Shown here: positions 7,149 to 15,799 of the stretch, piece after piece | Layout: the number at the start of each line of letters is the position of its first letter | How positions within the stretch are numbered: position 1 is the first letter of the stretch | DNA from: Pyxidicoccus xibeiensis | GTDB taxonomy: Bacteria; Myxococcota; Myxococcia; Myxococcales; Myxococcaceae | DNA: 64,000 bases | NCBI RefSeq assembly: GCF_024198175.1 | Contig: NZ_JAJVKV010000001.1 | Location: 1,550,001 to 1,614,000, forward strand | Direction of reading: 5' to 3' | Position numbers and translations under genes: made by a program | Notes under the pieces: model-generated | Databases searched by the model: none | What the model was told of the DNA's origin: nothing | Seen by the model: the letters and a program-made list of their open reading frames with translations, nothing else

Positions 7149-9776
7149 ATGGCCACCCCCGCCCGTCCAAAGACCGTCCCCACCGGCGCCGAGTACCTCA
7201 CCGAAACGAACCAGTGGGCCGAAGGCCCCCGCGTCGGCGGGAAGCGGCATGGCCGCTGGCGCTTCTGGCGGAAGGCGGGCTCGCTCCAGGAAGAGAGCGA
7301 CTACCAGCAGGACGTCGAGCACGGGCGCTCGGTGCGGTACCACCCCGACGGCTCCATCTCCGCGGAGCAGCGAGTCGAACAGGGCCGGGCTGTCGAGCTC
7401 ATGCTCCACCTCACCGACAAGCCCACCGACGAGCTCAACCCCGAGCTGCCCCCCGTCATCCGGCGGATCCATATGCGGTACGAGGATGGCTGGCAGAGCT
7501 TCATCCAGTTCCTCGGCGAGGCGGGCCAGCCCCTGACGCTGGCAGGTAAGCCGGCTCCAGCGAGGCCCGCCAGCCTCCCGGAGGACACCTACCTCACCGA
7601 CGAAGCGGACGCGTGGAAGACGGGCCTCTTCGACGGCCAGGGCGGGTTCAAGGGCCTGCATCGGCACTGGACGCTGCAGGGCGAGCCCGTGGTGGTGCGC
7701 TACCACTCCGAGAAGCGGATGACCGTGGGCAGCCGGTCCCCCGACTTCCAGCCGGACGGCAACCCCCTGATTCACGCCGCCACGGAAGGGGACACCGCGG
7801 CCGTCGAGGCGCTGCTGTCGCTGGGCTTCGGACATGAGCCCGGCGCCGCGCTGCACGCCGCGCTCGAAGGCCCGCCGGAGCTGGCGAAGCGGCTCCTCGC
7901 GCTCCCACCCGGTGAGCCCTTCCACCCTCTCGACGAGGACACGCGGCCCGAGCGTCCGAAGCAACTCCCCACCGAAGCGGTCTGGGTCCCTGCCCGGAAG
8001 CAATGGATTGCCGGAAGGATGGACCGGGAGCAGGGGCCGGTGGGGACCTGGAAGCTGTGGAAGCTCACCGGAGAAGACGCGGACGGGGAGCTGGAGGGTA
8101 GCCTCCAGGTGGTGGAGTTCCAGGGAGGGCGCCCGCGCTGGCAATGCGACTACTGGGGCCCGGATGAGGGCGGCGAGAAGGAGGAGGAGGCCTGGTTCGA
8201 CGAGACGGGCCGCCGGGTCCGTCGTCGGCGCTACGACCAACCGGAAGGCTTCAGCGAGGTGGAGTCGCTCCCATCGGGCGAGTCCATCGCGCGATGGGGG
8301 AAGCTCCCGGAGCGCATCTGGCAAGAGGAGCGCTCGAATGCCCAGGACGAGCTCGTCAGCGTCCGTTGCTTCGACGACGAGGGCCGGCTGCGGACGGAGC
8401 TGCTGCCGGCCGAGGGGCGCGGACGCGCCTTCGACGAGCATGGCACCGTGGTGGCCGAGGGCGGCGCCGACGGCGAGGAGCTCTCCGGCCGGTGGACCCT
8501 GCACCCGGCGGGAGCGAAGGGGACGGAGCTCGACGTCGACGGACTCGCGCTCGTCGCGACGGCGGACGTCGGGACGTTGCTGCCGCTCATCGCCCAGCTG
8601 CAAGCAAGCCCCGTCCCTCCCTTCCTGAAGAAGGCCATGGGCGTGAAGTGGGAGGACTTCGACTCCTACTTCGGCCTCGACCCGGAGCAGGTCCCCAACC
8701 TGCTGCGCATCATCGCCCTCGACCACCCGGCGGCTGTCCAGCACGGCCTCGACGCGCTGAGCAATGACCTGTACCACCAGGGCACCGTCTCGGAGCTGGC
8801 CGGTCCGGTGCTCCCGTTCCTGTGCGCCATCGCCGCGAACCTCCAGAACGAGGCGGCACTCGGGCGGCTGCTCTCGTTCCTCGCGGAGGTCGGCACCCGC
8901 GACTACGACCTCGACGCCGCGAACACGCTGAAGAAGGCCTTCCGCCAGCGAAAGGGAAACAAGCCGGCCCAGGCCGCCAAGGCCCTGGAGAAGGCGGACC
9001 TCGAGCCCGCCCATGGCCCCTTCCTGCTCGCGCTGGTGGACACCGTGGAGGCCTGGGTCCGGCTGGCCGGACATGCGAACCCGAAGGTGAGCGAGGCCGC
9101 GATGTATCTCCTCGGCCTCACGGACGACGCGCGTGCCGCCAGCGCGCTGTGCACGCGGCTCACAGGCCCGGCGAGCTCGGAGCTCCACCAGGACGCCGCC
9201 CGGCTGCTGTCGCTCCACCCGGCCACCGACGCCAGCCGTGCGGCGCTCGAACGCGCGCTGGGCTCGGAGGACGCGCACGTCCGGGGCGAGGCCGCCATGA
9301 GCTGGCTGCGGCTCCACCTCCCGAAGAATGACAGGGCGGTGGCGGTGCTGGTGGAGCAGGTGAAGGAGGGGCACACGGAGCCGGCCGTGGTGCTCACGCT
9401 GCTTCCCTCCAGTGAGCGGGCACGGCACCTGGGCTCGCTCCTCCAGGCCCTGTCCGAGGCGGACCCGAGCTCGGTCTTCGGAGTCGCGCGCGCGGCGCTC
9501 GCCGTCGCGTTCGCGGAAGGAGGCGATGACGAGCTCTCCAGCGCCCAGCGCGAGGTGCTCCAGACGCTCGTGGGGAACGAGTCCTTCTGGGGGCTCAACG
9601 TCAACGCCGCCGAGGTGCTCGACGAGGTGGGGCTCCCCACCCGGCGCACGGGAGTGGAAGCGCTCCTGCGCGGAGAGGAGGCTGACGAAGCGGACGGGGA
9701 TGGCGAAATCTTCACCGCGGCCAGCGGGCTCGACGGACCGAGCGTCGACTCCTTCCGCGAGGAAGAAGACGCGTAG
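7149..9776 (+). CDS. Large protein with MORN-like and HEAT-like repeats
   Basis: An 875-residue protein of unknown function. The N-terminal 450 residues carry several blocks like 'KRHGRWRFWRKAGSLQEESDYQQDVEHGRSVRYHPDG' and 'GPVGTWKLWKLTGED', the pattern of MORN-type or YwqK-like repeats (G-x-W plus a following strand). A segment at about 205-255 ('GNPLIHAATEGDTAAVEALLSLGFG') resembles an ankyrin repeat. The C-terminal part (about 500-840) is helical and HEAT-like ('NPKVSEAAMYLLGLTDDARAASALCTRL', 'DAHVRGEAAMSWLRL'). Such repeat mosaics are common in myxobacteria and in immunity or binding proteins. No catalytic motif or signal peptide is seen. It ends 9 bases before the convergent lnt stop. 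Confidence 0.7.
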   Translation: MATPARPKTVPTGAEYLTETNQWAEGPRVGGKRHGRWRFWRKAGSLQEESDYQQDVEHGRSVRYHPDGSISAEQRVEQGRAVELMLHLTDKPTDELNPELPPVIRRIHMRYEDGWQSFIQFLGEAGQPLTLAGKPAPARPASLPEDTYLTDEADAWKTGLFDGQGGFKGLHRHWTLQGEPVVVRYHSEKRMTVGSRSPDFQPDGNPLIHAATEGDTAAVEALLSLGFGHEPGAALHAALEGPPELAKRLLALPPGEPFHPLDEDTRPERPKQLPTEAVWVPARKQWIAGRMDREQGPVGTWKLWKLTGEDADGELEGSLQVVEFQGGRPRWQCDYWGPDEGGEKEEEAWFDETGRRVRRRRYDQPEGFSEVESLPSGESIARWGKLPERIWQEERSNAQDELVSVRCFDDEGRLRTELLPAEGRGRAFDEHGTVVAEGGADGEELSGRWTLHPAGAKGTELDVDGLALVATADVGTLLPLIAQLQASPVPPFLKKAMGVKWEDFDSYFGLDPEQVPNLLRIIALDHPAAVQHGLDALSNDLYHQGTVSELAGPVLPFLCAIAANLQNEAALGRLLSFLAEVGTRDYDLDAANTLKKAFRQRKGNKPAQAAKALEKADLEPAHGPFLLALVDTVEAWVRLAGHANPKVSEAAMYLLGLTDDARAASALCTRLTGPASSELHQDAARLLSLHPATDASRAALERALGSEDAHVRGEAAMSWLRLHLPKNDRAVAVLVEQVKEGHTEPAVVLTLLPSSERARHLGSLLQALSEADPSSVFGVARAALAVAFAEGGDDELSSAQREVLQTLVGNESFWGLNVNAAEVLDEVGLPTRRTGVEALLRGEEADEADGDGEIFTAASGLDGPSVDSFREEEDA

Positions 9777-9785
9777 CCTCTCGTC

Positions 9786-11414
9786 TCAGGACCCGCGCCC
9801 CCGGCGGCCAGCGAGCACCGCGCCCCCCAGCAACGCCCCGGCGAGCACGAGCGCCACGGGGCCGAGCCAGTCCCCCCACGCCAGTGCGAGTGACGACAGC
9901 GGCGCGGTGACGGGAACCCGCATCGCAAGGCCGGAGCGCTGGTTGTCCTCCACCTCGGCCACCACGGTGCCGGTGGCGTCGATGAGCGCGGAGATGCCCG
10001 AGTTCGTCACGCGCACCTGGGGCCGGCGCGTCTCGACGCTGCGGAAGACGGCGTGCGCCAGGTGCAGGCGGGGCGCGGGCGTGCCGGAGAACCACGAGTC
10101 ATTGGACAGCGTGAGCAGCAGCTCCGCGCCCTGGCGCACGCCATCGGCGACGAACGCGGGGAAGATGGACTCGTAGCAGATGAGCGGCGCCACGGTGAGC
10201 GAGCGCCCGCCATTCAGCCGGAAGTGCACGGCCTTCGGCCCGGGGCCCCTCTTCCAGCGTCCCGTCCACGGCAGCCACTCGCGCAGCGTCGGAGTGTCGA
10301 TGAGGTCCGGCACCCACTCCGTCAGCGGGAAGAGCATCGTCTTGCGGTACGCGGTGCGCTCCAGCCTGTCGCCCTGGGCGGAGGGCCCCAGGAACATGGC
10401 GGCGTTGAACTCGGTCTCCCCTTCCAGGTCATACGCGCCGAAGACGAGCGGCACTCCGCGCTGGGCGACGTAGCCGGCAATCTCCGCATCCAGCTCCGCG
10501 CCCGCCTCGCTGCGAGGGACGCCGAAGGTGGTGGGGTACACCGTCTCCGGCCACACCAGCAGGTCCACCGGGCCGGAGCGCAGCAGCGTGTCGGACAGCG
10601 CGTAGTGCGTGTCGAGAATCATCCGCACCACTTCGTACGTGCCGCGCTCGGCCTTCAGCTTCTCGTAGTTGGTGATGTTGGCCTGCACCGCGCCCACCAC
10701 CAGCCCGCCCTCGCGCCGCGAGGCCTCGCTCACCTGCGAGTAGCGGAACGCGCCATACCCCGTGAGCCCGAGCACCAGCGCCGAAGCCAGCGCCAGCGGC
10801 ACCCACGCACGCCGACGCGAGGAAGGAACACGAAGAGAACGAAGCGCCGCGAGCACGCACTCATTCACCAGCAGCAGCACCAGCGTGAGCCCCGGAGCTC
10901 CGGCGAGGTCCGCGCCCTGCCGCAGCCACTCCTGGGACACGAGCCCGAGCCCGAGCGTGTCCGCGAACAGCTTCGGCGCGAACCACTCCACGCCCACGTA
11001 CACGAGCGCGGTCACCACCGGAGGCAGCCACGCCATGCGCGCTCCCATGACTCGCCGAGCGAAGTACCGAGCCACCGCCGCGAGCAGGAACTGGAGCTGC
11101 ACCACGGGAGCCATCAGAAGCAGCGCCAGCCAGCACACCCAGAGCGGCGCCTGCGAGTACGCCTGGACCGAGCCAGCGAACCAGCCGAAGACCGCCGCGG
11201 AGAACGCGGCCGCGAGCGCCAGTCCCAACGCCAATGACTCACGCGCCGAGCGGGCCCGGTCCACCACCGCGAGCCAGGGCACCAGCCCCACCCAGCCCAG
11301 CAGCGTCCACGGCATCCGCAGGCCCGAGTACAGCGCCAGCATCACCGTGGTGGCGACCACGCCGAGCACCGCCACACCGAGGCGCCGCGAGCGCCCCGCT
11401 CCCGCGTCTGTCAC
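9786..11414 (-). CDS. lnt: Apolipoprotein N-acyltransferase
   Basis: A 542-residue inner-membrane enzyme that adds the third acyl chain to lipoproteins. Residues 1-210 contain six or so membrane segments, and the periplasmic part is a nitrilase-like domain. The Glu-Lys-Cys triad is visible in 'LLVWPETVYPTTFG' (Glu), 'YRKTMLFPLTEWVPD' (Lys) and 'APLICYESIFP' (Cys). A final hydrophobic helix ends the protein. Length fits Lnt (about 510-550). The start ATG overlaps the stop of the upstream gene by 4 bases, indicating translational coupling. The many lipoproteins in this window would be substrates of the pathway. Confidence 0.95.
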   Translation of the reverse strand: MTDAGAGRSRRLGVAVLGVVATTVMLALYSGLRMPWTLLGWVGLVPWLAVVDRARSARESLALGLALAAAFSAAVFGWFAGSVQAYSQAPLWVCWLALLLMAPVVQLQFLLAAVARYFARRVMGARMAWLPPVVTALVYVGVEWFAPKLFADTLGLGLVSQEWLRQGADLAGAPGLTLVLLLVNECVLAALRSLRVPSSRRRAWVPLALASALVLGLTGYGAFRYSQVSEASRREGGLVVGAVQANITNYEKLKAERGTYEVVRMILDTHYALSDTLLRSGPVDLLVWPETVYPTTFGVPRSEAGAELDAEIAGYVAQRGVPLVFGAYDLEGETEFNAAMFLGPSAQGDRLERTAYRKTMLFPLTEWVPDLIDTPTLREWLPWTGRWKRGPGPKAVHFRLNGGRSLTVAPLICYESIFPAFVADGVRQGAELLLTLSNDSWFSGTPAPRLHLAHAVFRSVETRRPQVRVTNSGISALIDATGTVVAEVEDNQRSGLAMRVPVTAPLSSLALAWGDWLGPVALVLAGALLGGAVLAGRRGRGS

Positions 11415-12049
11415 GGAGAGGCCCCGGCCTCGGCGCCCTCGGGCAGTTCCAGCATCTGGATGGGCAGGCCCGGAGGCGCCATCTCCACGGGCACCACGCG
11501 ATTCTCGGGCAGCGGGATGGGCTGACCGCTCTCGTCGTTCGGCGCGTAGTCCGGATGGAACATGAGGATGGCGGCCACGGGCTGCCCGTTGTCGGTGGAC
11601 TGGTAGTGCCGCACGTAGCCGTCGGGCAGGTTGAAGTCGTCGGGCACGACGATGCCGCGCTTCAGCGGCTTGGTGCCGGCCTTGTAGAGCTGCGTCCCCG
11701 TGGGCCCCGTGTACGGCGGCTCCGGCTCATCGACGGGAAGGGGAGTGACGGTCTCCGCCACCTCGGGAGCCGGAGCGGCCACGGGCTGCGGACGCGGGGC
11801 GACACGGCGCGGAGCAGGAGCCACCGGCGCAGGCGCGGCCACGACCGCGGGAGGCGCCTCGAAGGGCGTCTCCGCCACCTCCACGTCGGTGGAGAGCCAC
11901 CACACGCTGAGCGCGACGCACACGACGGTGAAGGCGAGCGCACCACCCACGAGCCAGAGGCCCAGGCCACTGCCAGAGCGCTCGGGAGCAATGTGCGTGA
12001 CGCCGTCGCTGTCGACGCGCCGTTGTGGAGCTGGATGCTGCGGCTTCAT
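11411..12049 (-). CDS. Single-pass membrane protein with proline-rich linker
   Basis: A 212-residue protein that I do not recognise. It has a cytoplasmic N-terminus of about 28 residues, one membrane helix ('GLWLVGGALAFTVVCVALSVWWL', about 29-51), an Ala/Pro/Val-rich linker (about 60-105) and a C-terminal domain containing 'GPTGTQLYKAGTKPLKRGIVVPDDFNLPDGYVRHYQSTDNGQPVAAILMFHPDY'. It sits directly before lnt and overlaps it by 4 bases, so it is probably made together with Lnt. A role in the envelope is inferred only from this context. Confidence 0.75.
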   Translation of the reverse strand: MKPQHPAPQRRVDSDGVTHIAPERSGSGLGLWLVGGALAFTVVCVALSVWWLSTDVEVAETPFEAPPAVVAAPAPVAPAPRRVAPRPQPVAAPAPEVAETVTPLPVDEPEPPYTGPTGTQLYKAGTKPLKRGIVVPDDFNLPDGYVRHYQSTDNGQPVAAILMFHPDYAPNDESGQPIPLPENRVVPVEMAPPGLPIQMLELPEGAEAGASP

Positions 12050-12110
12050 GCGCGCCCTCGCCCGCGAACCATCGGGCTGCGTATGCTACGGAGCGCCCTC
12101 CCCCGAGGCA

Positions 12111-13091
12111 ATGCGGCCCCCACCGGTCGACGCCGCCCGCCCCTCTCGCTCGCCCCCCATGAGTCCCACGTCCACCGCCACGGCCTCCGACTCACCCTCG
12201 GTCACGACTCCAGACAGCGCGCCCGCCCCCGAGCGCTTCACGGTGCACGCCGCGTCCCCATTGCTACGGGGCATCGGCGTGGCGGCGCGGGGGGGGATGC
12301 TGGGCTGCCTGCTCTTCTTCAGCGGCTGGCTCGTCCTGGACGCCCTCCTCCCGGGCGAATACCCCCTCCCGCCCGGACCGCTGGTGTGGGGCCTGGGGCT
12401 TGGAGTGCCACTCCCGTGGCTCCTCTCCACGGTGCTCCGCTGGAGCACCCGAGCGACGGCGGAGGTGGATGGCGCCCACCTGGTGCTCACCCTGCGCAGC
12501 CGAGCGCGGCTGGAGATTCCCTACGAGGCAGTGGAGTCGGTGCGCCCCTGGAGGCTGCCGCTGCCGGGCCCCGGGCTCTCGCTGCTCATGAAGTCGGGGC
12601 GCGCCTTCGGCTACGGGCTGGAGCTGGAGGACCCGGTGCCGCTGCTCACGGCGCTCGGCCGGCACGTGCCCCGGTTGGAGACGGCACGCGCGCACCCGCT
12701 GATGCGCTATGCGCAGGTGCGGCACGCGTTCTGGCGTCGGCGCTGGTACCACTTCGTGGGCAAGCTGGTGCTCTTCCCCATGCTGCCCACGGGCATCTTC
12801 TTCCAGCTCAGCCAGCGCATCACCTACGGCAGCCCCTTCGGTGAGTACCAGAGCTACGGGCTCGCGGCCTGGCTGCGCTCGTTCGGGCGTGACTACGCGC
12901 AGGTGTTCGTGAACTTCCTGCTCGTCGCCTGCTTCCTCCGAGCGCTGGTGGAGGGGGTCTCCTTCGCGGCGGCATGGCTCACGCCCTCCTACGCACGAGG
13001 TGTGCGGCGCGGCGCCGAGTGGCTGAACCGGTTCGCCTACTACGTGGTGCTGCTGGCGCTGCTCGCCCTGCGCATCCTCGTGGGCTACTGA
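12111..13091 (+). CDS. Multi-pass membrane protein, unknown function
   Basis: About 326 residues. The N-terminus is Ser/Thr/Pro-rich and disordered. Two membrane helices follow ('GMLGCLLFFSGWLVLDALL', 'PLVWGLGLGVPLPWLLSTVL'), then a soluble PH-like segment ('EVDGAHLVLTLRSRARLEIPYEAVESVRPWRLPLPGPGLSLLM'), and two or three further helices near the C-terminus ('VFVNFLLVACFLRALVEGVSFAAAWL', 'FAYYVVLLALLALRILVGY'). The start at 12111 is preferred because GAGG precedes it by a few bases; ATG at 12159 is the alternative. It is divergent from the lnt operon with about 60 bases between starts. Confidence 0.72.
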   Translation: MRPPPVDAARPSRSPPMSPTSTATASDSPSVTTPDSAPAPERFTVHAASPLLRGIGVAARGGMLGCLLFFSGWLVLDALLPGEYPLPPGPLVWGLGLGVPLPWLLSTVLRWSTRATAEVDGAHLVLTLRSRARLEIPYEAVESVRPWRLPLPGPGLSLLMKSGRAFGYGLELEDPVPLLTALGRHVPRLETARAHPLMRYAQVRHAFWRRRWYHFVGKLVLFPMLPTGIFFQLSQRITYGSPFGEYQSYGLAAWLRSFGRDYAQVFVNFLLVACFLRALVEGVSFAAAWLTPSYARGVRRGAEWLNRFAYYVVLLALLALRILVGY

Positions 13092-13125
13092 GCGGCGCGA
13101 GGCCGCCCGTCCGAAAACGACGAAG

Positions 13126-13154
13126 CCCCCGACCCCAGTAGAAGGTCGGAGGCC
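13126..13154. terminator. Hairpin between convergent genes
   Basis: GCCCCCGACC (13126-13135) pairs with GGTCGGAGGC (13145-13154) with one mismatch and a 9-base loop. It lies between the ends of two convergent genes (13091 and 13193), so it may stop transcription from both sides. There is no clear T-run, which is usual in such high-GC genomes, so the role is inferred. Confidence 0.5.
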
Positions 13155-13192
13155 CTGTCGCTGCGCTCACCCGCGGTGCGCGGGTGCGGGCA

Positions 13193-14281
13193 TCACGGCG
13201 TGGCGGGATTGAACTTCGAGGACTCCCAGCCCATCTTGTCGTGGCCGTTCTTGTTCCACTCGGGGTTCTTGCCACCGGGCATCTGCGCGTCGGTGAACTG
13301 GGGCGCCGCCGTGCCGGAGCCGGTGCCGCCGAAGATACCCACGCTGACGGTGGTGCCGAAGTAGGTCGGGTGCGTGTTGTCCGACTGGATGTAGTCGTAG
13401 CTGGTGCTGGCGTTGACGAAGTGCGTGTTGGCGTCGCGCAGCGTGGAGCGCAGCGTGGAGGAGATGCGCGTGACGTACGCGTCCTCGGTCTCGCCCGCGC
13501 GGTAGCGGAGGGCCTCGGAGTCAATCTGGCCGTCGCCGTTGGAGTCGTACTCCGCGCCCATCATCTCCGCGAACGAGTCCGCGCACTGGAAGCCGTAGCG
13601 GGCCGCCAGGTTGCAGGTCCGCCAGTTGCTGCGCGCCAGCAGCGGCAGGAACTTGGTCTGCTTGTTGATGGTCTGCCCGGTGACCGAGTCCCGGCAGGCG
13701 GTCTGTACGTTGTCCGCGGCGAAGCCCGGGTAGTAGATGTTGGAGACGATCTTCACCTTCGCGGTGGTGGCGTACTGGTTGATGGCCTGCATCGCCCGCT
13801 CGGTGTACGTCGTGCAGGCGGCCAGCGCGCTCTCCAGGCCGGCGTAGCTACAGGTGCCCGTCTGGTCCGTGAAGGCGCTGCGGGCCTGCAGGTAGTCGTT
13901 GCCGCACATCTCGAACATCACGACGCGCGTGTTGGCCGCCTGCATGTACGAGCGCTCGGAGACAATCTTGTTGTTGTAGATGTCGTCGGCCTTGGCGCCG
14001 GACTTGGTGCGGCGATAGACCTCGATGTCCGCGTTCCACTTCTGCGCCAGGTACTCGCCCTGCACCGTCGGAGCGGCGCGACGGGCCACGGAGCTGAGGC
14101 CGCCGTTGTAGCCGGCGTAGATGGAGTCGCCGTACGCCACCACGCGGTACTTGGTGGTGGCCGTGGACCGGTCGATGGTCCACGAGACGTTCTGGTTGAT
14201 GGTGCTGGCCATCGCGCTGCCACCGACCGTGAACGCCGCGCACATCGCGACGATGGACTGCCCGCTGAGACGGAAGGACAT
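13193..14281 (-). CDS. Secreted SGNH/GDSL-family hydrolase
   Basis: A 362-residue secreted esterase/lipase-type enzyme. Residues 1-26 are a signal peptide ending 'AMAS'. The SGNH blocks are visible: block I 'VVAYGDSIYAGYNG' (nucleophile Ser), block III 'FEMCGNDYLQ' (Asn of G-x-N-D) and block V 'SDNTHPTYFG' (D-x-x-H, Asp and His of the triad). Several Cys residues (around 129, 148 and 160) suggest disulfides. A Ca-binding-like 'DSNGDGQIDSEAL' (an EF-hand/dockerin-like loop) occurs at about residue 245. The start at 14281 is chosen over a longer frame because GGAG lies 6 bases upstream and the signal peptide begins there. Confidence 0.85.
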   Translation of the reverse strand: MSFRLSGQSIVAMCAAFTVGGSAMASTINQNVSWTIDRSTATTKYRVVAYGDSIYAGYNGGLSSVARRAAPTVQGEYLAQKWNADIEVYRRTKSGAKADDIYNNKIVSERSYMQAANTRVVMFEMCGNDYLQARSAFTDQTGTCSYAGLESALAACTTYTERAMQAINQYATTAKVKIVSNIYYPGFAADNVQTACRDSVTGQTINKQTKFLPLLARSNWRTCNLAARYGFQCADSFAEMMGAEYDSNGDGQIDSEALRYRAGETEDAYVTRISSTLRSTLRDANTHFVNASTSYDYIQSDNTHPTYFGTTVSVGIFGGTGSGTAAPQFTDAQMPGGKNPEWNKNGHDKMGWESSKFNPATP

Positions 14282-14452
14282 GCCCCGCTCCTTGTTTGTT
14301 TCCCCTAGGGGGGTTTGTGGGGGAGCGCGCAAGGTACACGCTCTTGATTCGCCAATCACCCCAAAACCTGAATAACGCACTAAGTCAGAAAGCCAGGGTA
14401 TAAACAGACCCCATGTCGTGGTGGCGAGATGTTCTATGTTTGACGCGACGCA

Positions 14453-15796
14453 ATGTTTGACGCGGTGTTTCATCGTGTTTCATCAGGACCGGAGTGGGTC
14501 GCAGTGAACCTTTCCCGTGGGGCCAGAGCGCTGACGCAGTGGTTGCTCCTGGGAGGGCTGGTGGGCGCGGTGTGCGGCGTGGCGTCGGCGGTGTTCCTGT
14601 ACCTGCTGGACGAGGCCACGCGCTTCCGGGAGGGGCACGGGTGGCTCGTGTACGGGCTGCCGGTGGCGGGGCTGGTGCTGGGGGCAGTGTACGGGCGGTG
14701 GGGAGGCCCCATCCGCGGGGGCAACAACCTGGTGCTGGACGCGGTGCACGAGACGGACGCGCAGGTGCCGCTGCGCATGGCGCCCATGGTGTTGGTGGGG
14801 ACGGTGCTGACGCACCTGTTCGGAGGGAGCGCGGGCCGGGAGGGCACGGCGGTGCAGATGGGAGGCAGCCTCGCGGACGCGGTGGCGCGCCGGCTGCGGG
14901 TGGGGCCCGAGACGCGCAGGGAGCTGCTGGCGGCGGGAATCGCGGGAGGGTTCGGCTCGGTGTTCGGGACGCCGGTGGCGGGGGCGGTGTTCGGGCTGGA
15001 GGTCGTGGTGGTGGGGCGCCTGGGCTACGAGGCGCTGCTGCCCGCGCTGGTGGCGGCGGTGGTCGGTGATTTGGTCACGCGGGGGCTGGGCATCGGGCAC
15101 ACGGTGTATCCGGTGCCGGAGGCGCTGCCGCTGACGGCGTGGGTGCTGGCGAAGTGGCTGGTGTTCGCGGTGGCGGTGGCGGCGGTGGCGGTGGTGTTCA
15201 TGGAGCTGACGCACCGGCTGAAGCAGCTGTCGGAGCGGCGGGTGCCGTGGCTGCCGCTGCGCATGGCGCTGGGCGGAGTGGCGGTGGTGGGGCTGTGGAA
15301 GCTGGCGGGGACGGACGAGTACCTGGGCCTGGGAGTGCCTGGAATCTTGCGAGCCTTTGAAGACCCGGCGCTACCGGTGTCTGCCTTCGCGTGGAAGCTG
15401 GCATTCACCGCGGTGACACTGGGAGCGGGGTTCCTCGGCGGCGAGGTGACACCGCTGTTCTTCATCGGCGCGGCGCTGGGCAACGTGCTGGCGAGGTTGC
15501 TGGGGTTGCCGGTGGACCTGGGCGCGGCGGTGGGGCTGGCGGCGCTGTTCGCGGCGGCGGCGAACACGCCGCTGGCGCTGTCCATCATGGCGGTGGAGCT
15601 GCTGGGCGCCACGGTGCTGCCACACGTGGCGATAGTGGCCACGGTGGCGTACCTGCTCACGGGGCACCGGGGCATCTACCCGGCGCAGCGGCTCGCGAGG
15701 CTGAAGCACGGCGGGCCGCTGCTGGGGAGGTTGGTGCCGCTGCGGGAACTGCCCGGGGAAGCCCCCGAGCCACGAGGGCCCGGGGAGCGCGACTGA
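14453..15796 (+). CDS. CLC-family chloride/fluoride transporter
   Basis: A 447-residue integral membrane protein of the CLC family, with about ten hydrophobic helices. 'GGSAGREGTAVQMGGSLA' (about residue 122) is the conserved GREGP-type segment with the gating Glu. The first anion-binding motif, GSGIP in chloride CLCs, is replaced here by 'RGGNNLVLDAVHE', and the third motif ('GGEVTPLFFIGAALGN', equivalent of GGxFxP) lacks the usual Phe-x-Pro spacing. These changes recall the fluoride/proton CLC branch. Start alternatives are ATG 14453 or GTG 14503. No fluoride riboswitch is recognisable in the 170 bases upstream, so the transported ion is open. Confidence 0.85.
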   Translation: MFDAVFHRVSSGPEWVAVNLSRGARALTQWLLLGGLVGAVCGVASAVFLYLLDEATRFREGHGWLVYGLPVAGLVLGAVYGRWGGPIRGGNNLVLDAVHETDAQVPLRMAPMVLVGTVLTHLFGGSAGREGTAVQMGGSLADAVARRLRVGPETRRELLAAGIAGGFGSVFGTPVAGAVFGLEVVVVGRLGYEALLPALVAAVVGDLVTRGLGIGHTVYPVPEALPLTAWVLAKWLVFAVAVAAVAVVFMELTHRLKQLSERRVPWLPLRMALGGVAVVGLWKLAGTDEYLGLGVPGILRAFEDPALPVSAFAWKLAFTAVTLGAGFLGGEVTPLFFIGAALGNVLARLLGLPVDLGAAVGLAALFAAAANTPLALSIMAVELLGATVLPHVAIVATVAYLLTGHRGIYPAQRLARLKHGGPLLGRLVPLRELPGEAPEPRGPGERD

Positions 15797-15799
15797 GAG

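Noticed and set aside
5997..9428. Minus-strand frame of 1143 codons opposite the GMC and MORN/HEAT genes
   Set aside because: Arg/His/Leu-rich with no motif; it is the antisense of two convincing plus-strand genes.
14282..14452. Possible fluoride riboswitch before the CLC gene
   Set aside because: The conserved core expected of the crcB-type motif is not recognisable in this stretch.
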